In this document: positions 54,726 to 63,048 of the stretch, in pieces
How the letters are laid out: each line of letters opens with the position of its first letter
Numbering within the stretch: position 1 is the first letter of the stretch
From: a virus
Reading direction: 5' to 3' (one strand)
Length of the DNA: 64,000 bases
Virus record (IMG/VR): IMGVR_UViG_3300008459_000024
Location: 1 to 64,000 of that record
Translations under genes and position numbers: made by a program
The notes under the pieces: generated by a model
The model's database searches: none
Seen by the model: only the letters and a program-made list of their open reading frames with translations
Told to the model about the DNA's origin: nothing

Positions 54726-55211
54726 TTAGTATACTAAGACACAATAGTCAGGTCTAAGAGTTGCTTTGATGTCGGCTAATTTATCATCATCATAAGATAA
54801 TGAACCAAAATCAACGTTAGTTAAGAATGTACCAATTAATAACCATTTTTCGATTACAACACCGGTTGGGTCTAACATGTCCAATTCAAGGTCTCTCTTG
54901 TATCCTGCGGCATATCCCATACGTCCTGTTACAGACTCAGCATGTAAACGAACCCATTCCATCAAGGCTTGAGCTGCTGAAGGTCCAATCGGGTCTCTAA
55001 ACGTAACGTCTATGGATTCCCAGTTATATCTTCCAGCTACGTATCTTGACGTATTTAAAAATGGAATTTCAGTTTCAGCAATTTTAATGTTTGGTCTAGA
55101 AGTTGATTCAACAAACCATTCATTAATACCTAAGTTATCAAACTTTAAAATGAACCTGTTTTTTCTTTTTGGCTCATACGGTATCGGCATTTTCATTAGT
55201 AAATCAGCCAT
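54726..55211 (-). CDS. 19: Tail tube protein gp19-like
   Basis: 161 aa (T4 gp19 is 163 aa). FILKFDNLGINEWFVESTSRP, quoted in part as NEWFVESTSRPNIKIAETEI, and GRYNWESIDVTFRDPIGPSA followed by LMEWVRLHAESVTGRMGYA are typical of the T4-type tube: a W-x-a-x-S-x-P-x-i strand and the D-x-x-x-P-s-x-x-x-l-m-x-W helix. It stacks in hexameric rings to form the inner tube. It has its own terminator and a TATTTATA motif 31 nt upstream, leaving a real 5' leader, as also seen for the sheath. Confidence 0.9.
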   Translation of the reverse strand: MADLLMKMPIPYEPKRKNRFILKFDNLGINEWFVESTSRPNIKIAETEIPFLNTSRYVAGRYNWESIDVTFRDPIGPSAAQALMEWVRLHAESVTGRMGYAAGYKRDLELDMLDPTGVVIEKWLLIGTFLTNVDFGSLSYDDDKLADIKATLRPDYCVLVY

Positions 55212-55242
55212 ATTTTTTTTCTTTAGTTTCTTTTATTTTTTA

Positions 55243-55250
55243 TATAAATA
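55243..55250 (-). promoter_or_regulatory. TATTTATA motif, candidate late promoter of tube gene
   Basis: Sense TATTTATA 31 nt before the ATG at 55211. The leader between is very A-rich (sense strand). Confidence 0.42.
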
Positions 55251-55319
55251 GTGGTGTTATTTTTTTTTTCTATTTACTTTGGTTTTTTTTATTGGAAATT
55301 TGCAATAAGACCAGTTTAA

Positions 55320-56135
55320 TTAATAATCTTTCTTAACTCCTCCATGTGTTGAAATTGTTTTAATTATATTGTCTGGGTCTTTTTCTAATTCTTTCTTAAC
55401 TTTTTCTAAATTTCTTAAATCATCATCTGAGAATCCTATTTGTGGTATAAATCGGTTAGATATGTCGTTCTTGAACATACCTGGTTTTTGTAAGGTCTTG
55501 GAAATATATTTAACATAATTTTGGAACTCCCTAAGAGCGTTAACTTTACCTACTTCGGGATTCTGTGCTGAACCTTCACCAAATGTTACAGGATAATACT
55601 TATTCATGTCCATGTAAGCATCAATCAATTCATCATTTGACATATCTTCTTCACCTGCAATATCTCTAAACTTCCTTAAATTTTTCACCAACTCTTTCTT
55701 AGAAATTCCTTTAAAGTTGGTTTCAATCATGTTTTCAATTGCTCGTCTAATAACCAATGGAGAATGTCCTCGAGCAGTTACTATAGAGAAGATTGAACCC
55801 CCATTAATCGCTTCAACAAAGTCATCCCATGCAGGACCTGGTTTTGCCAACATTGAATCAACTATAAACCTCTTATCCCCCTTGGTTGAGAAGTTTCTAA
55901 ATGGGTCTTCAGCAAATCCAACAATTGTTTTACCTTTATATTCAAAAGGTTCTTTACCGACATGAATTCTATGTTCGGCAAAATCTTCGGTACCCATAGG
56001 AACTTCATTACCGTTATCATCTTTTAATATGATTTGTGTTGGCATGTACATAATATTATCGTCCCAATCAAATGCATAATACTTTAACTCAGGTGTAATC
56101 TCTTCTTTAAAATTCTCAACAAGATAAACTTTCAT
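55320..56135 (-). CDS. HAD-superfamily phosphatase-like protein inside the tail cluster
   Basis: 271 aa. Motif I is FDWDDN (D23 and D25), motif II is the T in SIVTARGHSP near residue 120, and motif IV is GFSDDD near residue 232. Helical segments between may form a cap domain. HAD phosphatases act on nucleotides, sugars, or DNA/RNA ends (T4 PseT has such a domain). Here the gene lies between sheath and tube genes and has its own TATTTATG motif. Its role in a tail operon is unclear: it could be a virion enzyme or an independent late cargo gene. Confidence 0.78.
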   Translation of the reverse strand: MKVYLVENFKEEITPELKYYAFDWDDNIMYMPTQIILKDDNGNEVPMGTEDFAEHRIHVGKEPFEYKGKTIVGFAEDPFRNFSTKGDKRFIVDSMLAKPGPAWDDFVEAINGGSIFSIVTARGHSPLVIRRAIENMIETNFKGISKKELVKNLRKFRDIAGEEDMSNDELIDAYMDMNKYYPVTFGEGSAQNPEVGKVNALREFQNYVKYISKTLQKPGMFKNDISNRFIPQIGFSDDDLRNLEKVKKELEKDPDNIIKTISTHGGVKKDY

Positions 56136-56139
56136 ATTA

Positions 56140-56147
56140 CATAAATA
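56140..56147 (-). promoter_or_regulatory. TATTTATG motif before HAD gene
   Basis: Sense TATTTATG with 4 nt before the ATG at 56135, just downstream of the sheath terminator. Confidence 0.42.
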
Positions 56148-56158
56148 TCTGTTAAATA

Positions 56159-56187
56159 AAAAACCCCCACTTTTGGTGAGGGTTTTT
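56159..56187 (-). terminator. Rho-independent terminator after tail sheath gene
   Basis: A hairpin (AAAAACCC / GGGTTTTT outer arm, one mismatch, CAC / GTG inner arm) with a 5-nt loop, followed on the minus strand by TTTTTTATTT. It is 19 nt after the sheath stop. Confidence 0.83.
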
Positions 56188-56205
56188 AAGATTATTAATT
56201 TTTAA

Positions 56206-59200
56206 TTAAATGTTTTCAAAAGACGCTCCTGTTGGAGTGATTAAGAACTCAATGTCGATGAATTCTAACGCTTTAGTTGGTTTGATGTAAATCTTACCTA
56301 CTAATTGGTTTCTATCCAAATCCTCAGGTGTGTTAGAAACAGTTACTCTAAAGTCATATAAACCTCTATCTCTACGAATAGCATCTAAGATTGGGTTAAC
56401 TGAATCTAAGAATTGTTGTCTAACGATATTATCGTTTTGTTCAAACAATAATCTTACCGCCACCGCTGAAATCAACTTACGAGCTTGTAACAACAAACGT
56501 CTTACGTTGATTCTATCAAGAGCTGATTCCGCAACTTGTAAAGTTTTGTTACCCCAAATTACAGTTCCAACGTCGTTAAATGTTGCAATTGGGTTAATTC
56601 TACCTTTATACAACGTATCTCTATCTTCTTGAGTTAATCTTCTTCTCGCTCTGATTGCGTTTACAACACCTCTTGTGTAACCTGCAGTTGCGAACCAAGG
56701 GAATGCGATGTTATCAGTTAACGCTAAGTTTCTTGTAACTTCAGCAGTTGCTGGAAGATAAATTTGTGTGTTATTAACCGTATCACGAGTCAATACCCAT
56801 GGATAGTAAGTTGCTGTGTAGTTTGAATCTATACCTGAAGTTTCCAACTCGTCAACAATTTCTTGTGGGTAAATTAAATTATCCATTGAAGTTGTCGGTT
56901 GTAATAAATCAAAGTCAGGTGATGTCATGATGTAGATAGAGTCAGCTCTATCGTTTTCTACCATGTCGATTGCCGACTCACAAAGGTTAGAGTTGTTAAC
57001 AAAGTCAACACCAGGTGTAACGAACACATTAATATTAGTTACCTCAGGATTATTGAACGATTGAATACCTAACAAGTATGCGTAATAGTCAGTATTTGCA
57101 TAATCTGTAGTATTATCTTCTACCGTAATTGGTTTGAATAATCCCCATCCTGTTGAGTCGGGGTAACGTGTACAACCTGCTAATTGACCAGCTTTGTAAC
57201 CACTTTGTCCTAAAACAAATGTATCACCATTAGTTCTATATTCTCTATAGATATCCCATCCGTCAAATCCGCCTTGTACTAAGAAAGTGAACTTTCTTGA
57301 GAATATTTTGTAATATGGATTATCAGAATTACTTGGGTCAGATTGGAATGATGCGTCACCAACCTGGAAGGCTGATTGTCCTGATGTTACATATGAGTTG
57401 GCAATTGTTACAACAGTTGCTCCACTATCCATGTGGAAACCTTTAGTTAACTTACTCCAATCACTGTATGAACCTTCAACACACCAACTTCCTGTATAGT
57501 TTTGTTTTCCTTTATACGCGAAGAAGTCAGGGTCAAATCCAATACTGTCAGAGATACCTAAGTAAGTTCTACGAATATTGTCACCAGGACTAATTACTGC
57601 ATCGTCTCCAGCAGTTGAACCGAATGGAGGGTTAAATATTTCTTCACCTGGGATATCGTAGTGAGTTTTATAGATTGGGAATGGAGAATCTTTACCTGAA
57701 TAAGTACGAGTAACGTATCCTTCAAAACCACAAGGTAATGAGTCAATTGGAGCGTCAGCATTTAATTCCAACATAATGAATTTAGAATTTACTGCGAACT
57801 CACCATCATTACTACCTACTTTTTTACCGACATAACTATTAAGACTTGGGTCCATAGTACAGTTAGTAAATTTCTCTAAAACAACAGGGTTGGCATCTGT
57901 ATCAAAGTAATCTCTTACGATTAAATCAAATGTTCCATTGTTGAATGACATGTTAGCCACAGATACTTTAACTTCGTAGTTTGCGCTATTACCATCAGAA
58001 ATTGTGTGAACTCTAAATAATTGATAAACTAAATTACCTCTTAATTCAGAAACAACCCATGGTGATTTTGGAGTTTGGTATCTCTCTAAGTAAAAACCTA
58101 TAGATGTAGTATTTTGGTTTCTTGCTTCAGGTAAGTAAGTTAATGACGTATTCAATCCTCTAATATACCCTTTATTATATCCGTAAGTTAACAAGTTTTG
58201 ATATCTTTCTTCAACAAACAAAGGAACTTCAGTTCTATCTTTTTCAAAGTTTTGTGTTCCGAATACCTTACTAATGTAATTTGTACTAGCCTGAGTAAAT
58301 GATGTTTCAAAACTAAATGTTTGACTATCAATATCAGTACCTGAAATTACAAAAGTTGCAAATGGATTTTGAGTAATTGCGGAATATGAACCTGAAGATA
58401 CTAAACTAGCGGTGTCACCGGTTAATTGATATTGGTCCCCAAGATTTGCACTACTGAATGTTGAAATACCTCTTGAACGTAATGTGGCGATTACTAATCC
58501 GTTATAATCTGTGTGTGCAGTAGCGGTGTAAGATAGAACTGAACCTTCGGTTGCTCCTGTGAAAGAACCGCCTCCTATTGATTGTAAATACTTAAATTCT
58601 AAATAGAATGAATATCCACTATAACCATCTCCTGAAGTAACATCAAAATTAGCATAATACCATGCATCATTTAATCTATCACAAAAATCTATTGTGTTTG
58701 CACTGATACTTGTTACCGAGTATTTGTTTGTTACTCCGGTAATTGTTGGTAAATTCCCTAATTGTGTATTACTTAAAGGTCCGTATACTAAAGATGTTGT
58801 TGCAGATAGTGAGTTAGTTAAAACCGCAGAAGTGATAAAAGAATTAATATCTGAACGATAAGATGATGTGGTACCATCAAATTTAGTATAAACTCTATCA
58901 AAATCTGAATATACTGTAGTTCCTGTAAAATCAACTGAGTCGGGTCCCGATGTTGAGTAGGTCACAGTTCCCGCGGTTGTCGCGGTGAAATATATGATAA
59001 CTCCCGGAATTACACTACTAACTGCCACAGTTTCACAGTTAACATTACCCACAGTACTAATTGACCAAGAAGGTCCCGCATCATAACCTGATAATCCAAG
59101 TACACGAGTTACGAAAAGTTGATTTGATTGTTGTAAATATGATTTTGCAATGTATGCGGCCTCATATTTAGGAATTTGTGTATTAACAAATTTTTCAGGA

Positions 59201-59388
59201 GTTGTTCCACCGAAATAAGTAGAAAACTCGTCATAGCTGGTAACAAAAATAGGTTCAAAGGCAGGACCTTTTAAAGTCTCACCAACAATACCTAAAGTTG
59301 TAACACCAACACTTTGAGAAACAAATGATAAGTCCCTTTCTGACGTGTAAACACCAGGAGAAACAAATATTTTACTGTTTGATGCCAT
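56206..59388 (-). CDS. 18: Tail sheath protein gp18-like, with large insertion
   Basis: 1060 aa against 659 in T4. The N-terminus (FVSPGVYTSERDLSFVSQSV, then GIVGETLKGPAFEPIFV) is the standard sheath start: sPGVy-x-x-E-x-D-x-s, then G-x-x-kGP-x-x-p. The C-terminal 200 residues (from about AEVTRNLALTDNIAFPWFA through ARRRLTQEDRDTLYKGRINP and FEQNDNIVRQQFLDSVN) are the conserved sheath core that forms the contractile lattice. The middle 600 or so residues are beta-rich and probably protrude from the tail surface. It has a terminator after the stop and a TATTTATC motif 31 nt upstream, so it is likely strongly expressed. Confidence 0.9.
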   Translation of the reverse strand: MASNSKIFVSPGVYTSERDLSFVSQSVGVTTLGIVGETLKGPAFEPIFVTSYDEFSTYFGGTTPEKFVNTQIPKYEAAYIAKSYLQQSNQLFVTRVLGLSGYDAGPSWSISTVGNVNCETVAVSSVIPGVIIYFTATTAGTVTYSTSGPDSVDFTGTTVYSDFDRVYTKFDGTTSSYRSDINSFITSAVLTNSLSATTSLVYGPLSNTQLGNLPTITGVTNKYSVTSISANTIDFCDRLNDAWYYANFDVTSGDGYSGYSFYLEFKYLQSIGGGSFTGATEGSVLSYTATAHTDYNGLVIATLRSRGISTFSSANLGDQYQLTGDTASLVSSGSYSAITQNPFATFVISGTDIDSQTFSFETSFTQASTNYISKVFGTQNFEKDRTEVPLFVEERYQNLLTYGYNKGYIRGLNTSLTYLPEARNQNTTSIGFYLERYQTPKSPWVVSELRGNLVYQLFRVHTISDGNSANYEVKVSVANMSFNNGTFDLIVRDYFDTDANPVVLEKFTNCTMDPSLNSYVGKKVGSNDGEFAVNSKFIMLELNADAPIDSLPCGFEGYVTRTYSGKDSPFPIYKTHYDIPGEEIFNPPFGSTAGDDAVISPGDNIRRTYLGISDSIGFDPDFFAYKGKQNYTGSWCVEGSYSDWSKLTKGFHMDSGATVVTIANSYVTSGQSAFQVGDASFQSDPSNSDNPYYKIFSRKFTFLVQGGFDGWDIYREYRTNGDTFVLGQSGYKAGQLAGCTRYPDSTGWGLFKPITVEDNTTDYANTDYYAYLLGIQSFNNPEVTNINVFVTPGVDFVNNSNLCESAIDMVENDRADSIYIMTSPDFDLLQPTTSMDNLIYPQEIVDELETSGIDSNYTATYYPWVLTRDTVNNTQIYLPATAEVTRNLALTDNIAFPWFATAGYTRGVVNAIRARRRLTQEDRDTLYKGRINPIATFNDVGTVIWGNKTLQVAESALDRINVRRLLLQARKLISAVAVRLLFEQNDNIVRQQFLDSVNPILDAIRRDRGLYDFRVTVSNTPEDLDRNQLVGKIYIKPTKALEFIDIEFLITPTGASFENI

Positions 59389-59419
59389 TTAATTTGTGTT
59401 TTTTTAAATTTATTTTATT

Positions 59420-59427
59420 GATAAATA
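59420..59427 (-). promoter_or_regulatory. TATTTATC motif, candidate late promoter of sheath gene
   Basis: Sense TATTTATC 31 nt before the ATG at 59388, in the space divergent from the small plus-strand gene at 59506. Confidence 0.42.
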
Positions 59428-59505
59428 TTCTCCGATTTATGAAAAATTTATAAATTAAAAAACTATTTACTTTATAGGAAGAATAAATTCTACCTTTTTT
59501 CTACC

Positions 59506-59655
59506 ATGAAAATTAAGAATCTAAAAATATCTGAAGACTCTCACAAACTACTTAAAAAGTATTGTAATAAAAAAGGATATAAAATTCACAAATTTATTGA
59601 AAAGTTAATCTACGATAACTGTGAGGAAATAAAAGATATATACGGAGAAGATTAG
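59506..59655 (+). CDS. Small ribbon-helix-helix-like DNA-binding protein (49 aa)
   Basis: ATG at 59506, stop TAG at 59653-59655. The protein starts MKIKNLKISEDSHKLLKKYC and continues NKKGYKIHKFIEKLIYD, which matches the CopG/Arc pattern: a short strand (i-x-n-l-k-I), S-x-e helix A, K-x-x-G-x-k-I turn, then helix B (f-I-e-k-L-I). It is strongly basic. It is the only plus-strand gene in the tail cluster, sits divergent from the sheath gene with about 117 bp between, and its end overlaps the stop of the gp15-like gene by 4 nt. It could act as a repressor of the sheath promoter or of other phage genes. Confidence 0.66.
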   Translation: MKIKNLKISEDSHKLLKKYCNKKGYKIHKFIEKLIYDNCEEIKDIYGED

Positions 59656-60707
59656 AGAATTTTAGACTCTAATGATATTTGAGACACCTCTGAAGGATTA
59701 CTTTTTACAATATCAATTCTTAAAATATCGTTAGTATTCACTTGAACTTCTCCAGCGACCAATTGCGGAATATCATTACCATAGAATAAATCATTAATGT
59801 ATACTGAATAAGATGTAATATTATCAGCATTGACTAATTTTAAATTAGTGGTGTATGTGAATGTTTGACTATAACTTGTAACTCCAACAGGGTAACTAAA
59901 TTCAACATTAACAATATCTGAGTTCTTAGGGAACTTTTTAAGTTTTCTCCTTTTTGATGAAGTATTTGTTTCAAATATCTGAAGAGCTCTTGTTATTCCT
60001 GGCTTAACCTCAAACTCTTCTTCATCAATCAAAAATCCCATTAATGTAAATTCATAAGACTGCATATAATACTTTCTCTTTTCTAAATCTAAAACAGATT
60101 CATCTGAGATGTCTTCCATTTGTATCGGAATATAATGTCCTTTAATTTGAGTATATGCTTGTCGAGATGCGAACTTTTCAAGTATAATCTTATTAAACTT
60201 ATTAAGTTCTCTCATTCTATTACAAATGATTTTTACCGAATATTTTATATCAACAGGGACTGGCTGTGGTATGGTGTAAATGTCCACACCTTTTCTATCT
60301 CCATCCCATGTGGGTACCGCTGCGTAATAGTACTGTTTTCTATTGGGTATGTTATATCTAAGTGACGGAATTGTGCCAAACTTAACTTCAGGTGTTCTTA
60401 CCGTTGTGATAAATGGTACGGATACGTTTTTATCAATATTTCTAAAATCCCATGTTTGAGTAAACTGAGCCCAATTTTGAGTTGTAATTAATATGTCAAC
60501 AACAGGTACGGTCTTACCTTCGGAAGTTATCTTTAAATCGTTTTTAACAAAATCTAAAAACCCTCTATCCAAATCCTCATGTAATAATGATTTAGGTAAA
60601 TACGTATCGTGACGATTAATATCGTCAAGTAATTCCACACGTCTATCATATCCCGTTTTTTCAGGATAAAGGTTTAAAGTCTTTTTTATTTTTTTAGGTA
60701 ATGCCAT
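59652..60707 (-). CDS. 15: gp15-like tail sheath stabiliser / tail terminator (probable)
   Basis: 351 aa. The pattern in the middle (TIPQPVPVDIKYSVKIICNR, then ELNKFNKIILEKFASRQAYT, then KYYMQSYEFTLMGFLIDEEE) parallels T4 gp15: pSPI-x-x-x-Y-x-l-x-I-x-x-R, a helix, then a strand ending with i-E-W-x-l-x-f-x-v-x-g. Position is the better evidence: it precedes the sheath gene and follows the gp14-like gene, as 14-15-18-19 run in T4. T4 gp15 is 272 aa; this one has an extra C-terminal beta domain of about 100 residues. The start overlaps the gp14-like stop by 1 nt. Confidence 0.6.
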   Translation of the reverse strand: MALPKKIKKTLNLYPEKTGYDRRVELLDDINRHDTYLPKSLLHEDLDRGFLDFVKNDLKITSEGKTVPVVDILITTQNWAQFTQTWDFRNIDKNVSVPFITTVRTPEVKFGTIPSLRYNIPNRKQYYYAAVPTWDGDRKGVDIYTIPQPVPVDIKYSVKIICNRMRELNKFNKIILEKFASRQAYTQIKGHYIPIQMEDISDESVLDLEKRKYYMQSYEFTLMGFLIDEEEFEVKPGITRALQIFETNTSSKRRKLKKFPKNSDIVNVEFSYPVGVTSYSQTFTYTTNLKLVNADNITSYSVYINDLFYGNDIPQLVAGEVQVNTNDILRIDIVKSNPSEVSQISLESKIL

Positions 60708-61222
60708 TATAATCCTCTAAATTCGTTTTCAGTCACAGGTGATGCAATAATTGTACGATAAAATGGTTTATATCCACCATAAGTGTGTTTATTATCCGAC
60801 ACAATCCTACCATCATTATTAACTGTATAATATCTAACTCTGTTTTCAGTTTCGTAATACCCTATGTAATCACCAAACTCAATTTCAATACCAAGTTCGT
60901 CTAAGTGAGATTGATATACAGATATTCTTGCATTACCCGGCTCCAATTGGTCAACCATACTTTTACCTAAATATTTGTTTTCAGGTGCAGATACCTGCAA
61001 GTAAGCTTTAAATTCAACAGGTGGTAAAAACTTAATACCATCCATTGTGGCTTCACCGTACACATCGTCAGTGTTAGTTTTCTTTTTGTCAACTTTATAC
61101 AAAACAAGTGTAAAATTCATATCTCCCTCTAACCATTCTCTCCCCATATTAATGTCTAAGGCGTAGTCCTCAGCCCCAAAAAATTTACTTAATCTTGTAA
61201 TTGGTACAACTCTATTTGACAT
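60707..61222 (-). CDS. 14: gp14-like neck protein (probable)
   Basis: I start at MSNRVVPITRLSKFFG (61222, 171 aa), not at the ATG 129 nt upstream, because a TATTTATC motif sits 3 nt before it and the longer reading runs across the divergent plus-strand helicase start. DDVYGEA near residue 52 and LDELGIEIEFGDYIGYYETE near residue 108 fit the neck-protein gp14 pattern (D-x-YGE ... L-d-x-x-G-I-e-x-x-x-GD). T4 gp14 is about 256 aa. Synteny (14-15-18-19) supports the call more than sequence alone. Confidence 0.55.
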   Translation of the reverse strand: MSNRVVPITRLSKFFGAEDYALDINMGREWLEGDMNFTLVLYKVDKKKTNTDDVYGEATMDGIKFLPPVEFKAYLQVSAPENKYLGKSMVDQLEPGNARISVYQSHLDELGIEIEFGDYIGYYETENRVRYYTVNNDGRIVSDNKHTYGGYKPFYRTIIASPVTENEFRGL

Positions 61223-61225
61223 ATT

Positions 61226-61233
61226 GATAAATA
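61226..61233 (-). promoter_or_regulatory. TATTTATC motif, candidate late promoter; fixes gp14-like start
   Basis: Sense TATTTATC with 3 nt before the ATG at 61222, within the divergent space facing the helicase gene. Confidence 0.45.
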
Positions 61234-61274
61234 TCTTATTTTTATTATTATTGTAATAATGTATTTTAACTAAC

Positions 61275-63035
61275 TTGGAAAACCAAAAACAACACATAAG
61301 TATTGAGCAAGAGGCCATAAAGGTTTTAGAGGAATATAATGGGTCAAACAACTATATCCTTAAAATAAAAAAACAGTGTGAGGTCAATAAAAAATATGTA
61401 CCCACACGAGCCCAATGTGACTATGTTTTATCCTTTAAGGATATTACACCTAAGGTTGCAAAAAAATGGGTAGACATAGACTCGTACTTTTCAAAAAAGT
61501 TAGTTGAGGATAATCCCTTTATTAAAGAACCCGATAAAATTTACATTGAAAAATTACTAGTCGAAAAGGATAAATCATACCACATATGGGGTAAGGTTTT
61601 TAGTGCAGAGACTATTCATGATTTTTGGGTTCCTAAAGCCGCGGTTATTAAAGAGTATAAGGAAAACGTTGTTGATGTTGATTATTCAAAGTATGAGAAT
61701 CGACCTCCTTTATCTCACCAAAAAGAGGCTATCGAAAAATTATTAAAAAATGATAAGTTTATTTTGGCAGATGATATGGGGCTTGGTAAGACAACATCAA
61801 CCGTAATTGCATCATTAGAAAGTGGTGCTAAAAAAGTATTAATTATTTGTCCAGCATCTTTAAAAATAAATTGGGAACGGGAAATTCGTAATTACACCGA
61901 AAAGAGTGTATATATCTGTGAAGGTAAAAAATTTGAAGATGCCGATTATATCATTGCAAATTACGACATTCTAAAAAACTTCCACGACCCAAAGGATAAA
62001 GACAACTCAATCATTTTAAAATCAAAATTTGATTTGGTTGTTATTGACGAAGCTCATTATGTTTCAAACGCTCAGGCTCAACGTACAAAAATCATAATGG
62101 ATTTAACCAAAAATATTAAAAAACTTTGGTTATTGACTGGTACTCCTATGACTTCTCGCCCAATGAATTATTACAATATTCTTAAATTAATCGATAGTCC
62201 TGTTAGTCAGAATTGGATGGCTTATGCAATTCGTTATTGTGGTGGATATCAATTTAGGGTTGGTAATAAAAAGGTGTGGAATGTTACAGGTGCGTCTAAT
62301 TTAGAGGAACTTCGAGACAGGACTTCTCGTCAAATATTAAGAAGACTAAAAACGGATGTTTTAGATTTACCCGAAAAAATTATGACCCCTGTTTATCTTA
62401 GATTAAAATCTCGACTATATGAAGGTTTAATGGGCGAGTACTACGATTGGTATAATAATCGTCAAGATGAATCAAAATCATTGTCAGTTCAATTTACAAA
62501 ACTAATGAAAGTTAGACAGGTTATTGCTGAGGAAAAAATTTCACATACTATCGAACTTGCTGAGAATATTATCGAGCAAGGTAAAAAGGTTATTATTTTT
62601 AGTAACTTTACGGAACCTTTAAAAAAGATACATGAACATTTTGGTAAGAAGTCAGTTTATTTAGATGGGTCAACCCCAAAACCGGCAAGACAAGAAGCTG
62701 TGGATAAGTTTCAGGAAAGTGATAAAGTACAAGTGTTTTGTGGTAATATAAAAGCAGCTGGTGTTGGTTTAACATTGACGGCTGCCGAGGCGGTAATCAT
62801 GAATGACTTATCATTTGTTCCGGCTGAACACAGCCAATCCGAAGATAGAGCCTATCGATATGGTCAAAAAAACTCAGTTTCAATCTACTATCCAATATTT
62901 GAGAACACGATTGAAGGTTTTATTTATGATATTTTAGATAGAAAAAAGAAGATTATCGGTACTGTGATGGGAGATATTCAAGAAACCGATGCAGATATCG
63001 TAGAACAAATCCTGAACGAAATCAACAATAAGTAA
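61275..63035 (+). CDS. SNF2-family DNA-dependent ATPase/helicase (HepA/SMARCAL1-like)
   Basis: 586 aa. Walker A DMGLGKTTST is at residues 167-176, DEAH (VVIDEAHYV) at 258-261, LLTGTPM (motif III) near 285. Motifs IV-VI: VIIFSNFTEPL, DGSTPKPARQEAV and EDRAYRYGQKNSV, with the R-x-x-R-x-GQ pattern of SNF2 rather than the UvsW type. The N-terminal 140 residues have a small domain before the motor. It could remodel forks or remove bound proteins, perhaps replacing UvsW. The start used is TTG at 61275; no nearer ATG is in frame. It ends 13 nt before the superoxide dismutase start. Confidence 0.88.
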   Translation: MENQKQHISIEQEAIKVLEEYNGSNNYILKIKKQCEVNKKYVPTRAQCDYVLSFKDITPKVAKKWVDIDSYFSKKLVEDNPFIKEPDKIYIEKLLVEKDKSYHIWGKVFSAETIHDFWVPKAAVIKEYKENVVDVDYSKYENRPPLSHQKEAIEKLLKNDKFILADDMGLGKTTSTVIASLESGAKKVLIICPASLKINWEREIRNYTEKSVYICEGKKFEDADYIIANYDILKNFHDPKDKDNSIILKSKFDLVVIDEAHYVSNAQAQRTKIIMDLTKNIKKLWLLTGTPMTSRPMNYYNILKLIDSPVSQNWMAYAIRYCGGYQFRVGNKKVWNVTGASNLEELRDRTSRQILRRLKTDVLDLPEKIMTPVYLRLKSRLYEGLMGEYYDWYNNRQDESKSLSVQFTKLMKVRQVIAEEKISHTIELAENIIEQGKKVIIFSNFTEPLKKIHEHFGKKSVYLDGSTPKPARQEAVDKFQESDKVQVFCGNIKAAGVGLTLTAAEAVIMNDLSFVPAEHSQSEDRAYRYGQKNSVSIYYPIFENTIEGFIYDILDRKKKIIGTVMGDIQETDADIVEQILNEINNK

Positions 63036-63036
63036 G

Positions 63037-63044
63037 TATTTATT
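63037..63044 (+). promoter_or_regulatory. TATTTATT motif, candidate late promoter/start element
   Basis: Sense TATTTATT with 4 nt before the ATG at 63049, just after the helicase stop. Confidence 0.45.
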
Positions 63045-63048
63045 ATTG

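Noticed and set aside
55291-55306. Imperfect palindrome ATTGGAAATTTGCAAT as operator
   Set aside because: One central-arm mismatch in AT-rich DNA, no second copy near the tube or HAD gene; chance is likely.
61223-61351. Longer N-terminus for the gp14-like protein (hydrophobic, Cys-rich, start at 61351)
   Set aside because: It would overlap the divergent helicase gene and include the TATTTATC motif; the ATG at 61222 sits 3 nt from that motif.
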